Origin: Planctomycetota bacterium | GTDB lineage: Bacteria; Planctomycetota; SZUA-567 | DNA: 47,824 nucleotides | Assembly: GCA_020060765.1 (NCBI GenBank) | Contig: JAGUZQ010000039.1 | Location: 1-47,824, forward strand | Reading direction: 5' to 3' | Part shown: positions 1 to 7,277 of the stretch, in pieces | Numbering within the stretch: the stretch's first letter is position 1 | Layout of the letters: every line of letters starts with the position of its first letter | Notes under the pieces: model-generated | Database searches by the model: none | What the model was told of the DNA's origin: nothing | Seen by the model: the letters and a program-made list of their open reading frames with translations, nothing else | Made by a program: the position numbers and the translations under genes

Positions 1-1
1 C

Positions 2-199
2 GATCTGCCTGACCCGCGCGTGTCTCGCACCCGCCAGCACAAACTCATCGACCTCGTCGTCATCGCCATCTGCGGCGTCATCTCCGGCGCGGAACATTGA
101 ACCGAAATCGAGCAATACGCCGAAATCAAAAAAAACTGGCTCCGGACATTCCTGGAATTGCCTAACGGCATCCCTTCCCACGATAGCCCTGGTCAATAA
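2..199 (+). pseudogene. ISAs1-type (H-repeat) transposase N-terminal remnant
   Basis: Translating from base 2 gives a peptide reading DPRVSRTRQHKLIDLVVIAI, followed by an EIEQYAEIKKNWLRTFLELP-like stretch and NGIPSHD. This is the N-terminal associated domain of ISAs1/H-repeat DDE transposases. The reading frame has an in-frame TGA at 98-100, where the family normally has a tryptophan (a TGG to TGA change). After SHD, where the family continues into the catalytic domain, it diverges and stops at 197-199. The left part lies outside the window. It is therefore a decayed insertion-sequence fragment with no DDE catalytic domain and cannot encode an active transposase. Family assignment is from recognised motifs; the exact IS is unknown. 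Confidence 0.8.
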
Positions 200-220
200 G
201 CCATTCCCCCTCTTTTAGCC

Positions 221-249
221 TTGACTTTGCGGCTATTAGCGGCGATTAT
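221..249 (+). promoter_or_regulatory. Possible sigma-70 promoter for the response regulator
   Basis: TTGACT at 221-226 is followed after 17 bases by GATTAT at 244-249, about 47 bases before the response-regulator start. The -35 matches well and the -10 matches 4 of 6. It is supported by position only. Confidence 0.3.
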
Positions 250-296
250 CGCTGGCGTGAAAGCGTCAGGCTGACGGTAGCCGGAAAGGCGAAAAC

Positions 297-677
297 ATGC
301 AGGTCGTGATAATCGAGGACGAGGAGGATATCCGGGCGTTTCTCCGCAAAGCCCTGACGATGTACGATCCGACAATCGAAATTGTCGAGGCCGGAAACGG
401 CATGGAGGCGGTCAAGCTGCTGGCTGGGGGTTCCCCGGATGGAATTATCCTCGATATGCTGATGCCGGACATGGACGGCTGGGAGTTCCTGCAGGTGATG
501 GAAGCCATGGAATCCGACTGCCCGGTGGTGATCCTCACCGCCGTTCACCGCGACAACGCCTCGCTCTGCGGCATCATGACCACTTACGACAACGTGATCG
601 ACATCGAAAACAAACCGATCGGCATTCAGGAAGCCGCGCGCATTCTCGACACGCTCAAGCAGCATCGGAAAGCCTGA
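297..677 (+). CDS. Stand-alone response regulator receiver domain protein
   Basis: This 126-residue protein is a single CheY-like receiver domain with no output domain. The acidic cluster (EDEED, residues 7-11), phospho-acceptor Asp53 in LDMLMPDMDGW, Thr81 in ILTA and Lys106 in ENKPI are all present, so it should be phosphorylated normally. It probably relays signals by protein-protein contact in the cytoplasm. A GGAAAGG ribosome-binding site at 283-289 fixes the ATG. No kinase lies next to it; the nearest histidine kinase in the window is the hybrid at 23.4 kb, and any link is unproven. It follows directly on the transposase remnant. Confidence 0.9.
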   Translation: MQVVIIEDEEDIRAFLRKALTMYDPTIEIVEAGNGMEAVKLLAGGSPDGIILDMLMPDMDGWEFLQVMEAMESDCPVVILTAVHRDNASLCGIMTTYDNVIDIENKPIGIQEAARILDTLKQHRKA

Positions 678-702
678 ATCATATCAATTCAAGTTAACAG
701 TG

Positions 703-857
703 GCCCAATACAGTTTATTAAGGAAAAAATTTGTGCCGTCATTCCCGCGAAGGCCAGGGGCTGGCTGCCAGCTGAATCCAGGAGGTGTTGCGTCTGGTTT
801 CCCCACTGGATTTCCGCCTTCGCGGGAATGACGATTCGTAAGTTTTATTTAAAACAG
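703..857. repeat. Palindromic intergenic repeat family D, copy 1
   Basis: Inverted arms GTCATTCCCGCGAAGG (738-753) and CCTTCGCGGGAATGAC (817-832) enclose about 63 bases. The outer flanks also match other copies. The left flank (CAATACAGTTTATTAAGGAA with a following poly-A) is the reverse complement of the right flank of the 18.1-kb copy, and the right flank GACGATTCG..AGTTTTATT matches its left flank. The unit is therefore about 150 bp and inverted relative to copy 2. It fills the 678-880 gap between the response regulator and the leftward methyltransferase, where I see no gene. Confidence 0.85.
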
Positions 858-880
858 AAAGATTTCCTCAAATCCCGAGA

Positions 881-1786
881 TTATCCTGCGACAATTTTCT
901 TCCGGGCGTGAATCCTGACCGAGGGAAGTTGCGTGGGCAGGATTTTCGACCACAGCCGGTTCGCCGCGCCTCCTCCACCCTGCCCGCAGGAAAAAACCTC
1001 AAAACCGTTGGCATTGAGAAAATTCTTGATCCCCAGCGCGCAGGGCAGGTGCACCGCGTCCATGTCGCTGTCGCTCATGACAATCCCGCCGCCATCCGAA
1101 TGCGGAAAGCAGCGCACGAATCCCGGTTCGCCCGAAAATTTCAGCCTGAGGTTGAGGCGCAGATTTTCCAGCGCGTGCCCCAGCGCTGCGCCTGGACAGG
1201 CATAGCGCCAGCGGTTTTTCGACTTCAGCATTTTCACCGCCAACCGCAGCGGCGAGAACAGGCCGGAATAATTCGGACAGATAATCGACAGCACGCCGCC
1301 GGGTTTGAGCGCCTTGCCCCATTGCAGCAGCACTTCGTCTGGAAACAGGATATGCTCCAGCACGCAGATGCTGATCGCCGCGTCGAATTTGTTTTCGCAT
1401 TCCGCGACGTCGTTGACATGCGCGAAGCTCAAATTAGCGACAGACGAATACATTTCCCGGATTTTCGCCAGGTCTCCCGGCGAGTACATGTCCACGGCGG
1501 TTACCTCGCAGCCGCTTTCGGCCAGCATTAGGGCGAAGGTGCCGGTACCGGAACCGCATTCCAGCACCTGCGCGCCCGGCGGCACCGCGCACAAGAACCA
1601 CGCCAAATCTTTTTCGAACGCCTCGCGCGGACGTGGGGCGAGATCGTGGTGATACTGCTCGCTGCGGTTGCGGGTATAAAGATCATCCAGCAGCCGCAGG
1701 CATTCGCGCTCGTCCTCGCCGGTGCGCACCGGCGGAAAATAGCGGCTGGATAGGTAACAGGTTTTCGAGTTTGTGCAATCAGCCAT
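881..1786 (-). CDS. Class I SAM-dependent methyltransferase
   Basis: This 301-residue protein has a Rossmann-type methyltransferase core. Motif I is VLECGSGTGTFALML (about residues 73-87), followed by an acidic ribose-binding position in VTAVDMY, a DAAISICVLEHILF segment and KPGGVLSIICP, as in the UbiE/Methyltransf_11 family. The substrate cannot be read from the sequence. The N-terminal 40 residues (two Cys, charged) are not part of the core. It starts 15 bases downstream of the solute-binding protein gene on the same strand, so the two are probably cotranscribed. The spacing to the nearest AAGG is long (about 11 bases), so translation may be coupled or weak. Confidence 0.85.
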   Translation of the reverse strand: MADCTNSKTCYLSSRYFPPVRTGEDERECLRLLDDLYTRNRSEQYHHDLAPRPREAFEKDLAWFLCAVPPGAQVLECGSGTGTFALMLAESGCEVTAVDMYSPGDLAKIREMYSSVANLSFAHVNDVAECENKFDAAISICVLEHILFPDEVLLQWGKALKPGGVLSIICPNYSGLFSPLRLAVKMLKSKNRWRYACPGAALGHALENLRLNLRLKFSGEPGFVRCFPHSDGGGIVMSDSDMDAVHLPCALGIKNFLNANGFEVFSCGQGGGGAANRLWSKILPTQLPSVRIHARKKIVAG

Positions 1787-1801
1787 TAAGTTGAAGCCTT
1801 T

Positions 1802-3271
1802 TCAGAAAACTTCCTGTTTCGGTTGGGTGAAACAGACGCGATTGATTTCCTCATCCAATTTCTTCAGCCGTTGGTGGAACCATTGCAGGCGTTTTTCCTT
1901 GTCCGGCAACAGGCCGATATTCGAGTTCACTGCATCGGTGATTACTTTGGAAAGGATAAAATAAGATCTTCCCGCGCCGGGGCCGTTCCACTCCGGTTTT
2001 CCGTTGGCAAAGGCGATTTCGTAAACTTTCTCGTCGCGTTCGCTCATCACCAGTGCCGGATCGTCTATCCCCAGGCGTTTGGCTTGTGCGGAGGAAATCC
2101 GGAAATTCTCGTCAGTCTTCCTGCCGATATCGATCCTGATGCGGTCGGAATCTTTACTGCCCCAGAAACGAATCAGCCTCCACGCCGCGTCGCGGGTTTG
2201 CTTGTCCTTGATGCGGGAATACATGCCGAGACATGCGGCGTTGAATTCGGAAACGCGCCTGCCGTTGGGCGCTTTGGGAACGGGGAAAATTATTTGATCT
2301 GACGCAATTCCGTATGGCGAAGCGGATAGGTCAAGATAAATAAATTTCATCCCTATCCGGCCTTCCTTCCAGGCTTGGAATTTGTCTTCTCCCGTATTCA
2401 TCACGCCTAATCTCGTGCAATTGCGTACGGGGCTGAAGCGGGGGCGCTGCAGAAGTTGCACGTAGAAGTCGAAACCTTCCTCCGCGCCGGAAGCGGAAAC
2501 CGCCGATTCCATTTTGCCGGTTTCCGGATTGAGGCGGGAATATTCCAGCCCCGCCGACATCAAAAACGGCCCGGCAAACCAGGATGAGACAGCGTCTGAA
2601 GTTCCCGTGTAACCGGAGATATCTGCTCCCAGTTCGTCGATTTTCTCCGCCGCTGCGTAAAACTGCTCCCAGGTTTCTGGCAGATCTTTTTCCGGATCGA
2701 GTCCCGCCTGCCGGAAAAGATTTTTGTTGGCAATGCCTGACAGAACGCAACAGCCATAAGGCAACGCCCAGACGTGTTTTTTTCCGTCCGGCCCGGCGCG
2801 GAAAATCACCGGCAGCAGGGCGGGATGAACCCGGTCTTCGAATTCATCCTTGTACATGATGTCGGCGTTATAAACATTCTGCTGCCTGGCCTGTTTCGCC
2901 GTCAGTTCCAGATTGATGTATTCGTCCAGAGGATGAATCCAGTTTTTTTCAATATAGATGTATGACGTTCTGCAATTCAGATAAAGAGTCTCGGCGGCTA
3001 TGCCGTCCTCCAGTTGGGAGAAATCGTACTGGCCGTTATCAAGAAAAAACTCTGATTCTTTGTAGTATAGTTCGATGTCCGGATATTTTTCCGCAACGGC
3101 GTCGAACAGTACGTAGTTCTGCATCATTAACAGCGAGTCTTTTTTCGGCTCGCCTTCCTTGGGATAGAGAAAGAATGCCACCTTGGTGCGTTCCGGTTGG
3201 GTGTCTTCCCCGGCAAAGGCCAACGTTGGCACAACAGCGGCCAGCAGGCAGAAAGCAATCGGCAGGCGCAT
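1802..3271 (-). CDS. Extracellular solute-binding protein (ABC-type, family 1-like)
   Basis: The 489-residue protein starts with a signal peptide (MRLPIAFCLLAAVVPTLAFA) after a GGAGA site 7 bases upstream; an in-frame start 39 bases earlier would spoil the signal sequence. The mature part resembles sugar-binding proteins of ABC importers: a hydrophobic core with ALPYGCCVLSGIANKNLFRQ, a PETWEQFYAAAEKI segment typical of this family, and a C-terminal helical lobe. It would bind a ligand, perhaps an oligosaccharide, in the periplasm. No permease or ATPase gene is present nearby, so it is an orphan receptor or works with distant transport genes. A methyltransferase gene follows in the same direction. 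Confidence 0.75.
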   Translation of the reverse strand: MRLPIAFCLLAAVVPTLAFAGEDTQPERTKVAFFLYPKEGEPKKDSLLMMQNYVLFDAVAEKYPDIELYYKESEFFLDNGQYDFSQLEDGIAAETLYLNCRTSYIYIEKNWIHPLDEYINLELTAKQARQQNVYNADIMYKDEFEDRVHPALLPVIFRAGPDGKKHVWALPYGCCVLSGIANKNLFRQAGLDPEKDLPETWEQFYAAAEKIDELGADISGYTGTSDAVSSWFAGPFLMSAGLEYSRLNPETGKMESAVSASGAEEGFDFYVQLLQRPRFSPVRNCTRLGVMNTGEDKFQAWKEGRIGMKFIYLDLSASPYGIASDQIIFPVPKAPNGRRVSEFNAACLGMYSRIKDKQTRDAAWRLIRFWGSKDSDRIRIDIGRKTDENFRISSAQAKRLGIDDPALVMSERDEKVYEIAFANGKPEWNGPGAGRSYFILSKVITDAVNSNIGLLPDKEKRLQWFHQRLKKLDEEINRVCFTQPKQEVF

Positions 3272-3413
3272 TTTTTTCTCCGCGAGGTTTCTAAAAAAAT
3301 CCGGCTTCATTTTGGAAACCGGATTGTTTCAGAATACTTTCTTCGATGCAAGGTTTTTTCCGGGATTGTATCGGTTGAGTTTTAGCTGTTACTTCGAGAC
3401 CAAGCTACCGGAT

Positions 3414-3564
3414 GTCATTCCTGCGAAGACAGGAATCCAGGCGGGGATATCGTTGCGAGCCAGAGCGACTCGTATATGCAAAAACTCCGGCAGAGCTTTC
3501 ACAAAAAAACGTTCGCGCTGGTATAAGCTCACACCTCCTGGATTCCCGCCTTCGCGGGAATGAC
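3414..3564. repeat. Palindromic intergenic repeat family D, copy 4 (expanded, diverged)
   Basis: The left arm, 3414-3440 (GTCATTCCTGCGAAGACAGG then AATCCAG), pairs with the right arm, 3538-3564 (CTGGATTCCCGCCTTCGCGG then GAATGAC). The left arm carries compensating changes (CCTG/CAGG) that keep its own inner palindrome. About 97 bases separate the arms, longer than in the other copies. It lies in the 3272-3642 gap upstream of the solute-binding protein gene and downstream of the flgM-like gene; I see no gene there. Confidence 0.8.
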
Positions 3565-3617
3565 GCGCGTAGGTACAATGAAACCGCGACTAACAGGAGC
3601 GCGAGAGTTTTGTGCTT

Positions 3618-3643
3618 GCGAAGTATGCCTGTGCGGCACGCAC
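3618..3643. repeat. 26-bp repeat E, copy 1, at the flgM-like stop codon
   Basis: The 26 bases beginning GCGAAGTATGCC and ending GTGCGGCACGCAC recur with one mismatch at 31493-31518. Both copies abut or overlap the stop codon of a leftward gene. Read leftward, each gives a short hairpin GTGCG-TGC-CGCAC immediately after the stop. Confidence 0.75.
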
Positions 3644-3903
3644 TAGCGCAAAGCTTCGTCGATGGCGCGGTCGAGAGACTTGTCCAGTTTTTCGGCTGTC
3701 ATGAAGGTGCCGTTGGCGATGGCGCGTTTGACTTCCATCACCTTGTCGAGGCGAATGCCTTCTACGCCTTTCAGGCGCATGACGTCGCTGGAAAGCTCCA
3801 CCGCGTCGGCGTTCGGAGCGGTATCGTTGAACTGATAGGTTTTCTTGATTTGGCGGGACGCGCCGCCACTGAGACCGTTGACGTTGGAAACGTTATCGAC
3901 CAT
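3643..3903 (-). CDS. flgM: FlgM-like anti-sigma-28 factor
   Basis: The protein is 86 residues, a usual FlgM length. The N-terminal half is polar and probably disordered. The C-terminal half, with VEGIRLDKVMEVKRAIANGT followed by a second amphipathic helix ending DEALR, matches the FlgM sigma-binding helices (pattern R-x-xKV-x-xKxAIxxGxY/F). It should bind and hold the FliA-type sigma factor whose gene lies 114 bases upstream on the same strand. A GGGAG site 7 bases before the ATG supports the start. A separate sigma-70-like promoter lies in the gap, so it can be made independently of fliA. No flagellar structural genes are visible, so its export route is unknown here. Confidence 0.75.
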   Translation of the reverse strand: MVDNVSNVNGLSGGASRQIKKTYQFNDTAPNADAVELSSDVMRLKGVEGIRLDKVMEVKRAIANGTFMTAEKLDKSLDRAIDEALR

Positions 3904-3975
3904 GAAAAGACTCCCTCTTTTGGCTTCCTCGGCGCGAACCTAACCACCATCGTGCAAACCCCCGCTTGCACAATC

Positions 3976-4004
3976 ATTATACGCCGTATCTGCTCTATCG
4001 TCTA
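3976..4004 (-). promoter_or_regulatory. Sigma-70-type promoter for the flgM-like gene
   Basis: On the minus strand TAGACG (4004-3999) is followed after 17 bases by a perfect TATAAT (3981-3976). It lies just past the fliA stop codon and about 75 bases before the flgM-like start. Confidence 0.55.
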
Positions 4005-4017
4005 GATTATGGGAAAA

Positions 4018-4785
4018 CTAAAATGAAATTCCAATTTTTTGTAATTTTTTTCTTACGCGGGTGGCCATTGCGGTGTGAATCTGGCAAACCCTGCTCTCTG
4101 ATACTTGCATGTATTCGCCGATTTCTTTCAAGGTTAATCCTTCATTATAATATAAAACTATCAGAAGTTTTTCCTTGTCGTCCAGCATTTCCTCCACTAC
4201 CTTAATCACCTCATCGATTTCCAGCTTGTGTCCCGGGCTGCGGGTGTCTTTGCCGGCCAGCAGGCTTTCCAGCGAATGTTCGCCGTCTTCCGACAGTTCC
4301 GACAGGCTGATCTGGTGGGCGGCGAGGTTGCCGCGTTCCGCGTCCCAGTATTCGTCCATGCTGAGGCCTGCTTCTTCCGCGAGATTTTCGGCAGTGATGT
4401 CGTTATCCCCGCGGTTCAGCAATTCGTTTTCCGCTTCGGCGATGCGTTTGACCCGGTCGCGGGTGACGCGTCCCAGGGTGTCGTGGCGGCGCAGTTCGTC
4501 CAGGATTTCGCCCCGGATGCGGGTGATGGCGTAGGTGGTAAACTTGGCTTCCTTGTCGGGATCATACAGTTCGATCGCCTTGAGCAAGCCGAAAGACCCG
4601 GCGGAGAGCAGTTCGTCGCGCGAGACATAGCTGGGAATGTTGATAGCTATTCGCCCCACCGTCACCTTGACCAGGTACAGGTGCTGCTCGACCAGTTCCT
4701 CGTAAGCATCCCGATCGCCGGCGCGGTAGCGCTTCCACAGCTTTTCGTCAGTTTTACTCATACTAGGTGATATCGACAAAATCAT
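4018..4785 (-). CDS. fliA: FliA/WhiG-type RNA polymerase sigma factor (sigma-28)
   Basis: This 255-residue protein is a group 3 sigma factor. Region 2 includes DELLSAGSFGLLKAIELYDP and EAKFTTYAITRIRGEILDEL, the core-binding and -10-reading helices of FliA/WhiG. Region 3 (about residues 110-160) is followed by a region 4 helix-turn-helix, LTLKEIGEYMQVSESRVCQI (about 215-235), for the -35 box. The start at 4785 has an AGGA site; an internal ATG at 4761 is possible. The flgM-like gene lies directly downstream, the usual pairing. A perfect TAAA-N15-GCCGATAA promoter at 21.9 kb fits its expected specificity. No flagellar genes are in the window, so a motility or other regulon is not decided. Confidence 0.88.
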   Translation of the reverse strand: MILSISPSMSKTDEKLWKRYRAGDRDAYEELVEQHLYLVKVTVGRIAINIPSYVSRDELLSAGSFGLLKAIELYDPDKEAKFTTYAITRIRGEILDELRRHDTLGRVTRDRVKRIAEAENELLNRGDNDITAENLAEEAGLSMDEYWDAERGNLAAHQISLSELSEDGEHSLESLLAGKDTRSPGHKLEIDEVIKVVEEMLDDKEKLLIVLYYNEGLTLKEIGEYMQVSESRVCQIHTAMATRVRKKLQKIGISF

Positions 4786-4991
4786 GGTATATCCTGCTGT
4801 TATTAAAAGACTTTCCGATTACAGTGGACAAGGAAAAGCGCTCCTTTCACAATATTCTATACGTAAAAAAGGCGATGAAGCTTGCGCCTGACAGCAGGAA
4901 AAGCGTTTTTTTTAAACAGTAAATTCCGGGGAAGCTCTTTTTTGGCTTTTCCGTTATCAATCTGCTGATTATCCGGGGATAAAAAAATCTT

Positions 4992-5032
4992 GCTTTTTCA
5001 GACCAAACCGGTTTTGATAGCGTCTGAAAAGC
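4992..5032 (+). other. Hairpin in the leader region upstream of the secretin gene
   Basis: GCTTTTTCAGAC (4992-5003) pairs with GTCTGAAAAGC (5022-5032) across an 18-base loop that contains the small palindrome AAACCGGTTT. It lies 70 bases before the chosen secretin start in the 317-base divergent gap (4786-5102) between fliA and the secretin. The word AGGAAAAGCG also occurs twice in this gap, at about 4830 and 4897. It may act in the mRNA leader or as a terminator; no function can be assigned. I found no convincing rightward promoter in the gap. Confidence 0.4.
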
Positions 5033-5102
5033 TGCCCAAACCTGTTACCGGAAGGCGTAAACAATGCGCCTGCCCGGAAGTGCAGGCATTGAAGGGATTC
5101 GA

Positions 5103-7070
5103 ATGTCAAATAACTCAGGTAAAATCGCTGCTCTGATAGCAGTATTAGCGCTGCTTCTGGTGTCGGCTTCTCTGTCGGCCGCCGACGGGCTGGATCGGGA
5201 AAGTCCTGATCTGAACCTGGAACCGGCAGCCATGACCCGGACGCCCAGCCGCCGGGAACTGTCAGAGGAACGCGCGGCTCTGCGGGCTTCTGTTTTGTAT
5301 AAGCTAAGAAATGCCAAACTGTTATTGAAAAACAAGCGCTGGCAGGAATGTATCTCCATCTGCGACGAAATCCTGACGCTTGATCCCGGCAACAGCCTCG
5401 CCCGGCAGTACAAGCGCGAATGTTCCACTCTGCGCATGGATGATAACACCGCGAAGCTGGATACTGAACGGAAAATGCGCGACAACGCCCTGCTGGAGGA
5501 AGTGACGCGGGAAGGGTTGCCAGTAGGTTTCGGCCCCGACCAGCCACGTCCCAACATCACCGACAAGGATATGCCTTTTGCCGAAAGTCTGGAAAACAAA
5601 AAGGCACAGTCTGAATTGCTGGAGCAGGTGATTCCGGAAATCAACCTGATAGACGCCGACCTGAACTATGTTTTGCAGTTGCTGTTCAAAACCACTGGCG
5701 TGAACATCGTCTACAAGCCCGAGGATGTGCAGGGCAATATCACCATCCACGCCCGCAACATGACTCTGGAGGATGTGCTGAAATATCTCAGCCGCAACCT
5801 CGACATCGGCTATACCGTGGACAAGAAAACCGTCTGGCTGTATTCGGCCAGCAACGACAAGGCTGCCCGCGGCCTGATGCGGCCTACCGTGATTCCGCTC
5901 AAGGTCGGACTGACCTCCGCCGGCGGCGGCGGCGAGGAAGAGGACGCCACCAGCGACATCGAGGAAATGCTGACCTGGATGGAGGAGAACTGGCCGGGCT
6001 GGCCGGCGGAAAGCAAGTGGATGCTCGATCGCAAGCTGAACCGTATCATCATCACCAGCACTCCCGATATCATCGACGAAGTGCGCAAAATGGTCGACAT
6101 GCTGGACGTGGCGCCGATCCAGGTGCTGATCGTGGCGCGCTTCGTGGAGGTCAGGGAAAACACGCTGGATCAACTTGGTTTCAACTGGAATCTTGCCCCC
6201 AACCCGGCGATCCTGCCGGAAAACGTCGACGGCACCCTCACCAGCGACGCCTGGCGCGACAACAAGACCCGCATGGGAGCCACCGCCGCCAACGTCGGGG
6301 TGGGAGCAGACGCCTTCACCAGCGGCGCGATGAGCATCCTGAACGACCATCAGTTGTCTTTCACCATGCAGGCCTTGCAGAGTAACACCGGCACCAAGGT
6401 ATTGACCGCTCCCCGCGTGATCGCGCTGAACAACAAGAAGGCCAACATAAAGATTACCGACAAGCTGATCTACGTCAGCGACGTGCAGCAGGAAACCGTC
6501 ACCAGCACCAACGACACCAACTCCTACTCCACCACAGTGAACGTGCCCCAGTATTCCACCAAGGACGTCGGTTTTGAACTCGACGTCTTCCCTTCCGTCG
6601 GTTCGGACATGAAGACCATCACCCTCCAGGTGGTGCCGCTGATTCAGGAAAAAACCGGCACGACACCTTTCACCGTCAGCGTGGTCAATCCCGACGGCAC
6701 TATCGGCAAGGTGGAATACGACGGCGAGCCGGTCATCAAGGAGCAGACCATCAATGTGCAGGCGGCGGTGGAAGACGGCAGCACCCTGGTGGTGGGCGGC
6801 ATTTTCCGCGATAATTATAACGAAGGCGGCAAACAGATTCCCTGGCTGTCGAAACTGCCGGTAGTGGGCAAGGCTTTCAAGTCCAAGGATCACAGCCGCG
6901 AGCGCACCTGCCTGCTGATTTTCGTCACGGCGAAAATCATTACGCCACAGAACAGCGTCTATACCAACAATACCGCGCAGGCGGTGCGCGAAAACGCGGT
7001 GAAAAGCACGATCGAAGGCGCCGATATCGACGGTGGCGTTATCAACGACCTGCTGGGCGATCCGCGCTGA
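5103..7070 (+). CDS. Secretin, type IV pilus/type II secretion outer-membrane channel (PilQ/GspD-like)
   Basis: The 655-residue protein starts with a signal peptide (IAALIAVLALLLVSASLSA) cleaved near residue 28. A helical, TPR-like segment follows (about 68-105, LLKNKRWQECISICDEILTL). Next is an STN/N0 domain (about 180-245, LNYVLQLLFKTTGVNIVYKP), then an N-domain with NRIIITSTPDIIDEVRKMVD, and the secretin beta-barrel domain (about 345-630) with VLTAPRVIALNNKKANI and VVGGIFRDN. It should form the outer-membrane ring through which a pilus or pseudopilus passes. ATG 5103 (GAAGGG, 6-base spacing) is chosen because it gives a clean signal peptide; ATG 5064 with GGAAGG is the alternative. It heads the PilM/N/O/P-like run, a layout resembling Akkermansia Amuc_1098. 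Confidence 0.88.
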   Translation: MSNNSGKIAALIAVLALLLVSASLSAADGLDRESPDLNLEPAAMTRTPSRRELSEERAALRASVLYKLRNAKLLLKNKRWQECISICDEILTLDPGNSLARQYKRECSTLRMDDNTAKLDTERKMRDNALLEEVTREGLPVGFGPDQPRPNITDKDMPFAESLENKKAQSELLEQVIPEINLIDADLNYVLQLLFKTTGVNIVYKPEDVQGNITIHARNMTLEDVLKYLSRNLDIGYTVDKKTVWLYSASNDKAARGLMRPTVIPLKVGLTSAGGGGEEEDATSDIEEMLTWMEENWPGWPAESKWMLDRKLNRIIITSTPDIIDEVRKMVDMLDVAPIQVLIVARFVEVRENTLDQLGFNWNLAPNPAILPENVDGTLTSDAWRDNKTRMGATAANVGVGADAFTSGAMSILNDHQLSFTMQALQSNTGTKVLTAPRVIALNNKKANIKITDKLIYVSDVQQETVTSTNDTNSYSTTVNVPQYSTKDVGFELDVFPSVGSDMKTITLQVVPLIQEKTGTTPFTVSVVNPDGTIGKVEYDGEPVIKEQTINVQAAVEDGSTLVVGGIFRDNYNEGGKQIPWLSKLPVVGKAFKSKDHSRERTCLLIFVTAKIITPQNSVYTNNTAQAVRENAVKSTIEGADIDGGVINDLLGDPR

Positions 7071-7110
7071 GAGCCTGCCGTAATGTAAGATCCAGAGAAA
7101 ATAGGTGTGC

Positions 7111-7244
7111 TTGGGGACTAAGGGACTAAGAAAATCTTTCCAAAGCCCGGTGCCGATAATCCCTGATTGCTAAAAAAATTACGCTAATCAGTGAAATCGC
7201 CGATCAATGCCTTAGTCCCCTAGTCCCTTAGAGCCTTAGTCCCT
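7111..7244. repeat. Word-repeat inverted element, family B
   Basis: The left end TTGGGGACTAAGGGACTAAG (7111-7130) carries GGGACTAAG-type words in tandem. The right end (7211-7244, CTTAGTCCCCTAGTCCCTTA then GAGCCTTAGTCCCT) carries three inverted copies. About 80 unrelated bases lie between. The element fills most of the 207-base gap between the secretin and the pilM-like gene. The right end finishes about 22 bases before the pilM ribosome-binding site. Confidence 0.75.
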
Positions 7245-7277
7245 CGCACTTTTTCAGCATCTTTCGAGGAACAGCGA

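Noticed and set aside
98..100. In-frame TGA read as recoding (selenocysteine or alternative code)
   Set aside because: TGA is the normal stop for many genes here (solute-binding protein, glycoside hydrolase, GspG-like gene), and the transposase is truncated anyway.
5322..6893. Long open frame (523 codons) on the minus strand opposite the secretin gene
   Set aside because: It is a shadow of the GC-rich coding strand: no SD, His/Val/Gly-rich composition without domains, while the plus-strand frame is an unmistakable secretin.
7152..7159. GCCGATAA upstream of the pilM-like gene as a sigma-28 promoter
   Set aside because: No TAAA lies 15 bases upstream; an isolated 8-base match is expected about once in a window of this size.
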